This document shows positions 1 to 9,064 of a stretch of 64,000 nucleotides of DNA, piece by piece (position 1 is the first letter of the stretch; every line of letters starts with the position of its first letter). Under the pieces are notes generated by a model. It was not told where the DNA came from, made no database searches, and worked only from the letters and a program-made list of their open reading frames with translations. A program made the translations under genes and the position numbers. The DNA comes from Acidimicrobiales bacterium (GTDB lineage: Bacteria > Actinomycetota > Acidimicrobiia > Acidimicrobiales > SKKL01), in assembly GCA_034521975.1 (NCBI GenBank), contig JAXHLR010000003.1:310001-374000 (forward strand), given 5' to 3'.

Positions 1-1907
<1,907 letters not shown>

Positions 1908-1908
<1 letters not shown>

Positions 1909-4520
1909 TGGCTGACGACGAGCTTCCCGACGACGCCACCGGCGAGGACCCCGATGCTCCCGACGAGCTTCCCGACGACGCGCCCGACACCGATGGGCTG
2001 AGCGTCGACGAGACGATCGACGCCATCGCTGCCGGTGGGGTCGAACCGATCGAGATCCAGCGCGAGATGGAGCAGTCGTTCCTCGACTACGCGATGTCGG
2101 TGCTGGTGTCGCGTGCGCTGCCCGACGCACGCGACGGGCTGAAGCCGGTCCACCGCCGAATCCTGTGGGGGATGTACGAGCAGAACGTGCTGCCCACCCG
2201 CTCGTTCGTCAAGTGCGCGCGTGTGGTGGGCGACGTCATGGGCAAGTACCACCCTCACGGCGACCAGGCCATCTACGACGCGCTGGTGCGTCTCGGACAG
2301 CACTTCAGCCTCCGCCATCCGCTCATCGATCCGCACGGCAACTTCGGTTCGCCTTCCGATCAGGCCGCGGCCATGCGCTACACCGAGTGTCGACTGAGCC
2401 GCATCGCGATGCACATGCTCGCCGGCATCGACGAGGACACCGTCGACAAGGCATCGAACTTCGACGGCAACGAAGAAGAACCCGTCGTCTTGCCCTCGCG
2501 CTTTCCCAACCTGTTGGTCAACGGCGGACAGGGCATCGCGGTGGGTATGGCCACCAACATCCCGCCCCACAACCTGGGCGAGGTCATCGACGCCACCCAA
2601 CACCTGCTGGCCAACCCCGATGCCACCGTCGACGAGCTGATGGATTTCGTCAAGGGTCCCGACTTCCCCACGGGCTGTCTGCTGCTCGGGCGGGCCGGCA
2701 GCGTCGACGCCTACCGCACCGGCCGCGGGTCGGTGAAGCTGCGCGCGGTCGCCGAGATCGACGAGGAGTCGTCGGGTGGTGCCCGCATCGTGGTCACCGC
2801 CATTCCGTATCAGACCTCGGTCGAGGCGATCGAGGCCAAGGCCGCCGAGATGGTGGAGCGTCGCGAGCTCGAGGGCATCAGGGCGATCGTGAACGAATCG
2901 GCCAAGGGTGTCACCCGGTTGGTCTTTCAGCTCAAGCGCGACGCCACCGCCCACGTGGTGCTCAACAACCTCTACAAGCACACGCCCCTGCAGACCAGCT
3001 TGGGGTTCAACATGGTGGCCCTCGTCGACGGTGTGCCCCGCACCCTCAACCTGCGCGACGCCCTGGTCGCCTATGTCGACCACCAGGTCGAGGTCGTCAC
3101 CCGGCGATCCGAGTTCCGGTTGGGCAAGGCCCGCGACCGAGCCCACATCGTCGAAGGCCTCATCAAGGCGCTCGACCTGATCGACCAGATCATCGCCACC
3201 ATCCGGGGCTCCGAAGACCGGCCTGCTGCCCGCGAGGCACTCATGGCCGAACCGTTCGAGTTCACCGAGATCCAGGCCAACCACATCCTCGACATGACCC
3301 TGGGGCGCCTCACCCGCCTGGGTCGAACCGAGCTGGACGAAGAGCTCGCGAAGCTGCGCGAGACCATCACCGAGCTCGAGACCATCCTCGGCGACGATGC
3401 CAAGTTGCGAGCGGTCATCCGCGAGGAGCTCGCCGAGATCCGCGACACCTACGCGACCGAGCGCCGGTCCGAGTTGGCGTTCGACCCCGGTGACCTCGAC
3501 ATCGAAGATCTGATCGACGACGACGACATCGTGGTCACCCTGACCGAGGCGGGCTACATCAAGACCGTGTCGATCGACGCCTTCCGAACCCAGGGCCGGG
3601 GCGGCAGGGGAGTGGCCGGCACCAAGCTCAAAGACGACGACTTCGTCAGCCACGTCCTGCACACCACGGCCCACTCCTACCTGCTGTTCTTCTCGAATCG
3701 GGGACGGGTCTATCGCCTCAAGGCCCACGAGATCCCGATGATGGAGCGCACCGCACGCGGCACCGCGCTGGTGAACCTGTTGCCGCTCCAGCCCGACGAG
3801 TACATCCAGGCCCTCATCGACACCCGCGACTACGAGACCAACCGGTTCCTGTTCTTCGCCACCCGTCTGGGCCAGGTGAAGAAGACGCGCTTCGCCGACT
3901 ACGACTCGTCGCTGCGGGCCGGCATCATCGCGCTGGGCCTCCGTGATGGCGACGAGCTGGTGGCGGCGTTCCCCACCAATGGTGAGGGGGACATCATCAT
4001 GACCTCCAAGCTCGGCCAGACGATTCGCTTCGCCGAGTCACAGGTTCGGCCCATGGGGCGAACCGCGGCCGGGGTGAGGGGCATGCGCCTCCGTGACGGC
4101 GACGAGCTGGTGGCCGCCAGCGCCGTCAGCGACGACGCCAACTACGTGATCGTCACCGACGCCGGGTACGGCAAGCGCACCGCCCCCGACCAGTACCCAC
4201 GCAAGGGTCGTGGCACCCAGGGTGTGCGGGGGATCAGCCTTCCCGAGCAGCGTGGCCACGTGGTGGCCGCCTTCATCGCCGGCGACGACGACCAGATGGT
4301 GGTCGTCAGCTCCGACGGCATCCTCATCCGCACCATCGTCGGCGGGATCTCGCTCCAGGGTCGCTCCGCGTCCGGCGTGCGGGTCATGAACGTCGAGGCG
4401 GGGGCGCGGGTCGCCTCGGTGGCACCCATCACCGCCGCCGATGTCGATCCCGATGTGCCCCCCGACGAGCCGGTGGAGTCCCTCGCTGCCGCGGGGAGCG
4501 ACGAGCCGACATCGTCGTGA
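1908..4520 (+). CDS. gyrA: DNA gyrase subunit A
   Basis: Breakage-reunion subunit of DNA gyrase, 870 residues. An acidic N-terminal tail of about 45 residues with repeated DELPDDA precedes the conserved start of the family (IEIQREMEQSFLDYAMSVL). The active-site tyrosine is Tyr158 in MRYTE. The C-terminal beta-pinwheel carries a GyrA box, QGRGGRG, near residue 562, so this is a gyrase rather than topoisomerase IV. The quinolone-determining stretch reads HPHGDQAIYD: the E. coli Ser83 position is Gln (codon 2265-2267), while the Asp87 position is kept. The start ATG overlaps the gyrB stop by one base. A later start removing the acidic tail is possible but has no clear ribosome site. Confidence 0.98.
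1917..1981 (+). repeat. 20-base direct repeat in the 5' end of gyrA
   Basis: The same 20 bases, starting gacgagcttc, occur at 1917-1936 and 1962-1981, 45 bases apart. They encode the repeated DELPDDA of the acidic GyrA tail. It looks like a small tandem duplication inside a disordered extension. Confidence 0.7.
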
Positions 4521-4561
4521 GCCCTGGTTCGCCAGCCCTGGTTCGCGTCGGGCCGGTCCTC

Positions 4562-4567
4562 TAGCCT
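4562..4567 (+). promoter_or_regulatory. Possible -10 box TAGCCT before the TadE-like gene
   Basis: TAGCCT matches the TAnnnT type seen before many starts in this window, but here it lies 63 bases before the ATG, so the transcript would have a leader. A Shine-Dalgarno-like cgaggag follows at 4617-4621. Just upstream, agccctggttcgc is directly repeated at 4520-4532 and 4534-4546. Confidence 0.35.
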
Positions 4568-4630
4568 GGCCTCCACATCCCCTGCCGCTTCCCCCTCGCC
4601 AGTTCACGACCACGACGAGGAGTCCCAACG

Positions 4631-5020
4631 ATGAGGCGACGGAGGGGTCGCTACGCCAGCGGTGACCAGGCTCAGGTCACGCCACTGATCGCGATCACGA
4701 TCATGCTGGTCGCCGGTGTCGGAGCGTTGATCGTGGCGGTCGGTGGGGTGCTGGCCGACCGCACGGTGGCTCGCACCGCCGCCGATGCCGCCGCGTTGGT
4801 CGCCGCTGTCGACACCGACGAGGCCGCGGCCGAGATGGCCCGGGCCAATGGTGCCGAACTGGTGTCGATTCTGCGCAACGGCGATCAGGTCGAGGTCGAG
4901 GTCCGGGTCGGGCGGGTCACCGCTCGGGCCCGTGCGGAGGCGACCCGGCACCGAATGCTCGGTCCCGATGGCACCCACCCAGCTGGTCCCGCGCGCTCGC
5001 CGACGAGCGCGATCCCGTAG
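4631..5020 (+). CDS. TadE/TadG-like pilus assembly-type membrane protein
   Basis: A 129-residue protein with a short basic N-terminus, GDQAQVTPL, and one hydrophobic segment of about 24 residues (roughly 17-41), followed by ARTAADAAALVAA. This is the N-terminal layout of TadG/TadE-like pseudopilins: a leader-like helix inserted in the membrane and a small outer domain. In Actinobacteria single small TadE-like genes usually sit in tad/flp clusters; here it stands alone between gyrA and a DUF3566 gene, so whether it takes part in a pilus is unknown. Its TAG stop is reused as the first three bases of the -10 box of the next gene. Family assignment rests on the N-terminal motif only. Confidence 0.65.
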   Translation: MRRRRGRYASGDQAQVTPLIAITIMLVAGVGALIVAVGGVLADRTVARTAADAAALVAAVDTDEAAAEMARANGAELVSILRNGDQVEVEVRVGRVTARARAEATRHRMLGPDGTHPAGPARSPTSAIP

Positions 5021-5023
5021 GCT
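5018..5023 (+). promoter_or_regulatory. Leaderless -10 box TAGGCT before the DUF3566 gene
   Basis: TAGGCT ends 6 bases before the ATG at 5030, with no ribosome site between. A hexamer at that distance places the transcription start at the A of the ATG, as in a leaderless mRNA. Confidence 0.5.
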
Positions 5024-5029
5024 GGTGCC

Positions 5030-5782
5030 ATGGCAGACCAGACTCGAGTTGGGGCACGCGAACGCCGCGGCACCGGCTCCACGGGCGGGGCGCGATCGGG
5101 CGCCGGAGACGAACCCGAGGTCGACCTGGACGCCACCAGCTCGGGCGGTGCGACCAGCACCAGCACTGCTCCTGGCGACGCGAGCCCGTCTGGTCGTGGC
5201 TCGGCCACTGTTCCCGCCGTCGCGCCCGACGATGCCGAGTGGTCGACCCCTACCGACGCCGACGCTGCATCGAGCCAGGGCGACCAGCCGCAGGTGACCC
5301 CCGCAGATCACGACGGAGCCGGCACGGGATCGAGCACCTTGACCCCGCTGCAGCGTCTCGTCCGACCCCGGGGTCAGGTCCGTGCCCGCAAGGTGCATCG
5401 CATCGTGCGACGCATCGACCCGTGGTCGGTGCTGAAGGTGTCGCTGCTCTTTTACCTCTGTGTGTGGGTGATGGCCATGGTGGCGGTGGTGCTGTTGTGG
5501 GGTGTCGCGGTCGGTTCGGGCACCGTGGCCAGCCTCGAGAGCTTCATCGCCGAGTTCCTGGCGTTCGAGGAGTTTCGGTTCAACGGCGACCAGCTGTTCC
5601 AGATCTTCGCGTTGGGTGGTCTCATCGGGGCCTTCGTCACCACCGCGGTCACCGCCATCCTCGCCGTGGTGTTCAACCTCATCGCCGACCTCACCGGCGG
5701 CATCCGGTTCACCGTCGTCGAGGAGGAGTCTGCACGCCGGGTCCTGCCCCGCCACGAGCAGCCGTCGGCCACGCACCGCTGA
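5030..5782 (+). CDS. DUF3566 transmembrane protein next to gyrA
   Basis: A 250-residue membrane protein. Residues 1 to about 110 are low-complexity and rich in Gly, Ser, Thr and Asp, probably disordered in the cytoplasm. The DUF3566 domain follows, with two hydrophobic segments near 137-160 (LLFYLCVWVMAMVAVVLLW) and 195-225. The order gyrB-gyrA-DUF3566-tRNA-Ile matches the M. tuberculosis gyrB-gyrA-Rv0007-ileT region, which supports orthology. The molecular function is not known. The start is chosen because of the TAGGCT box 6 bases upstream and because the preceding gene ends there. Confidence 0.85.
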   Translation: MADQTRVGARERRGTGSTGGARSGAGDEPEVDLDATSSGGATSTSTAPGDASPSGRGSATVPAVAPDDAEWSTPTDADAASSQGDQPQVTPADHDGAGTGSSTLTPLQRLVRPRGQVRARKVHRIVRRIDPWSVLKVSLLFYLCVWVMAMVAVVLLWGVAVGSGTVASLESFIAEFLAFEEFRFNGDQLFQIFALGGLIGAFVTTAVTAILAVVFNLIADLTGGIRFTVVEEESARRVLPRHEQPSATHR

Positions 5783-5845
5783 GATCGCAGCGCCCGTTCC
5801 AGGTGGCTCCGCGGCGACCGGAGCGACTACCGTGGCCGGTTTGGC

Positions 5846-5919
<74 letters not shown>

Positions 5920-5973
5920 CGCACCGTCCCGGCTCTCCCGGGGCCCAGTTGACCCAACCGGAGGCACACACCC

Positions 5974-6114
5974 GTGGTGACCATGATCCGCCGGGCACTG
6001 GTGGCGCTGGGCGTCGCTGGGCTCATCGCCGCCGTCCTGCGCCTTCGAGGCACCGGTGGAACCCCGGTCCGCGACGGCGGATGGCGCGAGCTCACCGGCC
6101 CGGACCTCCGCTGA
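5974..6114 (+). CDS. Small membrane protein (46 residues)
   Basis: A short frame starting GTGGTGACCATG. A strong Shine-Dalgarno ggagg at 5960-5964 sits 9 bases before the first GTG (5974); the ATG at 5983 is an alternative. The product has a basic start (MIRR), one hydrophobic helix of about 16 residues (ALVALGVAGLIAAVL) and a polar tail ending GWRELTGPDLR. The TGA stop lies one base before the GTG of the next gene, so the two are probably translated in tandem. I do not recognise a family; a role as a small membrane partner of the neighbouring NAD(P)-binding protein is only a guess. Confidence 0.6.
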   Translation: MVTMIRRALVALGVAGLIAAVLRLRGTGGTPVRDGGWRELTGPDLR

Positions 6115-6115
6115 C

Positions 6116-7114
6116 GTGGCCGGCCACACTGTCGCCGTGATCGGCCTCGGCGCCGTCGGGTCGCGAGCTGCTCGCCAGCTCGTCGCCTCCGACGGGATCG
6201 CCACGGTACGACTCCGTGACCGCGTCGCCGACCGGGTCGAGGCCACCGCACGAGCGCTCGGATCCTCAGTGGTCGCCGAGCTTCCGCCCTATGCCGCGCC
6301 ACCTGACGCCGATGTCGTCGTGCTCGCCACCCGCGCGGGGACCCACACCGAACTGGCCCGCGAGCTGCTGGCTCGCGACGTCTCGGTGGTGTCGGTGTCG
6401 GACTCGATCGACGACGTGACCGGACTGCTCGACCTCGATGCCGAGGCCCGCGAGCGTGGATGCTCGGTGGTGGTCGGTGCCGGCTTCTCCCCCGGACTGA
6501 GCTGTGTGCTGGCTCGTCATGCCGCGGTCGACTTCTCGGGGATCGACGAGGTGCACGTTGCCATGTCGGGTACCGGAGGTCCAGCGTGTGCCCGACAGCA
6601 CCACCGTGCCCTCGGCGATTGGGCGATCGACTGGCGCGAGGGCGGATGGGTGCGTCGCCGCGGCGGATCCGGACGCGAGCTGTGCTGGTTCCCCGACCCG
6701 ATCGGCGGCAAGGACTGCTATCGGGCGGCCCGTCCCGAGTCGCTCCTGCTGGCGCCCGCCTTCGCCGGTGTGTCGAGGGTCACCGCCCGCATGGCGGCCA
6801 CGCGCCGCGACCGGCTGACCGCGCGGCTCCCGATGCTGCGCCGTCCCCACCCCGAAGGTGGGCCCGGCGCCCTGCGGGTCGAGATCCGTGGCTGGCGCGA
6901 CGACCAGCGGCACGTGAAGGTCCTCGGTGCGATGGACCGTCCGGCGGTGGCGGCGGGAACCGTGGCGGCGGTGACGGTGACCTCGATTCTCGACGGTGCG
7001 ATGGTCCGTCCCGGCGCGGCGGGTCTCGCCGAGCTCATCGAACCGGTCCCGTTCCTCTCCCAGCTGGCGCACCGAGGTGTGCGCGCCGCGGTCTTCGAGG
7101 GCCTCACCAGCTGA
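6116..7114 (+). CDS. NAD(P)-binding Rossmann-fold protein, saccharopine dehydrogenase/oxidoreductase-like
   Basis: A 332-residue protein whose N-terminus has a dinucleotide-binding loop, VIGLGAVGSRAA, followed by alternating strands and helices to about residue 120. The rest (FSPGLSCVLARHA and a C-terminal GTVAAVTVTSILDG) resembles the substrate domain of saccharopine-dehydrogenase-like or Gfo/Idh-like enzymes. The substrate cannot be named. I prefer the GTG at 6116, right after the stop of the 46-residue gene, over the in-frame ATG at 6056, which lies inside that gene and adds a low-complexity tail. The two genes share one ribosome site and probably one mRNA. Confidence 0.7.
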   Translation: MAGHTVAVIGLGAVGSRAARQLVASDGIATVRLRDRVADRVEATARALGSSVVAELPPYAAPPDADVVVLATRAGTHTELARELLARDVSVVSVSDSIDDVTGLLDLDAEARERGCSVVVGAGFSPGLSCVLARHAAVDFSGIDEVHVAMSGTGGPACARQHHRALGDWAIDWREGGWVRRRGGSGRELCWFPDPIGGKDCYRAARPESLLLAPAFAGVSRVTARMAATRRDRLTARLPMLRRPHPEGGPGALRVEIRGWRDDQRHVKVLGAMDRPAVAAGTVAAVTVTSILDGAMVRPGAAGLAELIEPVPFLSQLAHRGVRAAVFEGLTS

Positions 7115-7175
7115 TCGGACGAGCTGCACCGCTGCTGCCGGGTGGGCCCCGGTGACTCGCGGATCCGATCCGGTT

Positions 7176-7191
7176 GTGCAGCACGCTGCAC
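7176..7191 (+). terminator. Possible hairpin terminator after the NAD(P)-binding gene
   Basis: gtgcag (7176-7181), loop cacg, ctgcac (7186-7191): a perfect 6-bp hairpin 60 bases downstream of the stop. No T-run follows, so this is weak evidence. It is also part of the 243-base gap before the sigma factor. Confidence 0.3.
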
Positions 7192-7357
7192 CATTCGAGC
7201 ACCGAGATCGCGCTCACGGTGGCCAAAACCGGCGCTGCGCGGCGAAAACTAGTTCGTTCGGCCCTTGTGGGAGGGCACCCGTAGGGAGTTAGGTGAGAGA
7301 CCTCAGTCACATGGCCACGTTGTGCACGGCTGACCGGAACGAGAAGGGCGATACACG

Positions 7358-8239
7358 ATGGGTGACTCCCAAGAACTCTCACAGCGAATCGAGCAGCACC
7401 TTCCGCTCGTGAAGCACATCGTCTTTCAGGTCGCAGTGCACTTCCCTCGACACGTCGATCGCGAGGATCTGGCTCGGGCCGGTGCCCTCGGACTGGTCGA
7501 AGCTGCCCGTCGCTATGACGACGACCGGGGTGTGCCGTTCGAACGCTTCGCCGCTCAGCGGATCCGCGGAGCCATCCTCGACGCGGTCCGGGCGGCCGAC
7601 TGGGCCCCGCGCTCGGTGCGGACCCTCGCCCGCCGGCTCGAGACGGTCGAGCAGCGGCTGGCCAGCCAGCTCGGGCGCGTGCCCAACGCCGCCGAGATGG
7701 CCGAGGAGCTGGGTGTCACCAAGGCCGAGCTCGACCGCTTGCAGGACCGGATGTTCCGCTCGGTCGTGCTGGCCCTCGAACACGAGGTCACCGACGACAC
7801 CGACGAGGATCTGACACTGGTCGACGTCTTGAGCGACCCCAACAGCATCGAGCCGCTCGAGGAGATGGAGACCCGTGAGCTGCTCGGCTACCTCCGTGAC
7901 GCCGTCGAGCTGTTGCCCGAACGCCAGCGCCTCGTGGTCGTGGGCTACTTCCTCGAAGGCAAGAGCTCCCAGGAACTGGCCCGGTTCCTCGGGGTGACCG
8001 AATCGCGAATCTCGCAGCTGCGGTCCGAGGCGCTCGACATGTTGCGCGAGGGCATCGAGTCGCAATACAGCAACGAGGCACCCGACGATGTCGCCGTGAC
8101 CGGCAGGGTGGCCCGCCGCAAGGCCGGGTATGCCCAGGCCATCTCGACCGCCAGCCCGTGGCGGGACCGCATCGACATGGTCGACGCCTACGACATCGAA
8201 CCCGAGCCCGCGGTGCCGGTCGGGACCCACTGGAACTGA
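7358..8239 (+). CDS. RNA polymerase sigma factor, FliA/WhiG type (sigma-70 group 3)
   Basis: A 293-residue alternative sigma factor. Region 2 is clear at residues 25-90 (DREDLARAGALGLVEAARRY, FERFAAQRIRGAILDAVRAAD), region 3 follows (RVPNAAEMAEELGV), and region 4 with its helix-turn-helix lies at about 188-235 (SSQELARFLGVTESRISQLRSEAL). The short region 1 and the RIRGAILDAVR signature place it with FliA and WhiG. About 45 extra residues follow region 4. A ribosome site agaaggg precedes the ATG. FliA controls flagellar genes and WhiG sporulation; no flagellar or sporulation gene is in the window, so the regulon is open. Confidence 0.9.
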   Translation: MGDSQELSQRIEQHLPLVKHIVFQVAVHFPRHVDREDLARAGALGLVEAARRYDDDRGVPFERFAAQRIRGAILDAVRAADWAPRSVRTLARRLETVEQRLASQLGRVPNAAEMAEELGVTKAELDRLQDRMFRSVVLALEHEVTDDTDEDLTLVDVLSDPNSIEPLEEMETRELLGYLRDAVELLPERQRLVVVGYFLEGKSSQELARFLGVTESRISQLRSEALDMLREGIESQYSNEAPDDVAVTGRVARRKAGYAQAISTASPWRDRIDMVDAYDIEPEPAVPVGTHWN

Positions 8240-8249
8240 CCCGGGTCGG

Positions 8250-8283
8250 CCCCGACAAGACACCTCGGCCGGCCGGGTCGGGG
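8250..8283. terminator. Possible bidirectional terminator between convergent genes
   Basis: ccccgac (8250-8256) pairs with gtcgggg (8277-8283) around a GC-rich loop that holds cggccggccg. It lies in the 53-base gap between the sigma factor and the convergent gene at 8293. No T-run is present. Confidence 0.35.
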
Positions 8284-8292
8284 TGGGGTCGG

Positions 8293-9015
8293 TCAGACCC
8301 GTACCATGCGGTGCCAGCGGTCGATCATGGCGCCATCGCCGAAGAGCTCGAGGCGGGCCGGAGGCACTCGACCCGCCATCATGAGCATCAGGTTGCTTGC
8401 TGATCCTCGTGCTGCGACGTCGCCCTTCTCGTGAACGTGGGTGACGCTGATCCCGGCGGGGCCCATCCGGATGAGCCACTCGCCGGCCACGTCGGTGGCG
8501 TGCAGGTGGATCGACGCCTCGGGTCCGGACCAGTCGTCGTTGCTGAACCGGCGCGGCGCGATGACCTCGAGCAGCTCGTCGAGGGCGTCGATGGCCTGGT
8601 CAGGATCGAGGTCGGAGGGGCTGTCGACCGCAGCTTGGGCATCCCAACGGTGGATCGCGGTCTCGTGGGCCGCTCGGCGCGCCCAGAACCGGGCGGGACG
8701 CGGCCCGAACCAGGTGGCGGTGAGATGGTCGGGGTCGGTGGACTCGAGGGTTGCGACCAGCGAGGCGAGGCCCGTGTGGTACCAGTCGTCGAGCTGGTCG
8801 ATGGGGGGTGGGTCAGCCCGTTCGACCTGCTGGAGCGCATCGGCTGACGGCGCCCGCAGCTGCGCTTCCTGCCAGCGGTGGACCCTGGCCACGTGGGCGA
8901 CGAGGTCGGGCAGCGTCCAGCCGGGGCAGGTGGGCACGTCGACGTCGGAGAGAGGTACCTCCCCCAGGACCTCACCCTCGCGTCGGAGGTGGTCGATCAG
9001 CTCGTCGTGCTCCAC
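8293..9015 (-). CDS. Maleylpyruvate isomerase-like mycothiol-dependent protein
   Basis: A 240-residue protein of the actinobacterial maleylpyruvate isomerase/DinB-like family. It shows the family features: a four-helix N-terminal half with CPGWTLPDLVAHVARVH, then RRAAHETAIHRWDAQAA, whose histidines are the usual metal ligands, and a C-terminal domain of the SCP2-like type (GSASNLMLMMAGR). Characterised members use mycothiol and a divalent metal for isomerisation or thiol transfer; the substrate of this one cannot be read from the sequence. It starts with GTG, and no operon partner is obvious. Confidence 0.8.
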   Translation of the reverse strand: MEHDELIDHLRREGEVLGEVPLSDVDVPTCPGWTLPDLVAHVARVHRWQEAQLRAPSADALQQVERADPPPIDQLDDWYHTGLASLVATLESTDPDHLTATWFGPRPARFWARRAAHETAIHRWDAQAAVDSPSDLDPDQAIDALDELLEVIAPRRFSNDDWSGPEASIHLHATDVAGEWLIRMGPAGISVTHVHEKGDVAARGSASNLMLMMAGRVPPARLELFGDGAMIDRWHRMVRV

Positions 9016-9064
9016 GCCGGATAGTTTCGCAGGTCGGGATCCCCGGGTGACGGAACGTCCGCGC

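Noticed and set aside
4520-4546. Tandem 13-base repeat after gyrA as an attachment site or insertion scar
   Set aside because: Only two short copies, no gene or inverted repeats of a mobile element nearby; it is more likely replication slippage.
7224-7248. Possible sigma-28 promoter (caaa, 13 bases, ggcgaaaa) before the FliA/WhiG-type gene
   Set aside because: Spacing is 13 instead of about 15-16 and the second box differs from gccgataa in two or more bases; too weak to claim autoregulation.
7358-8239. FliA-type sigma factor as evidence of motility
   Set aside because: The FliA and WhiG groups cannot be separated from sequence alone and no flagellar gene is in the window.
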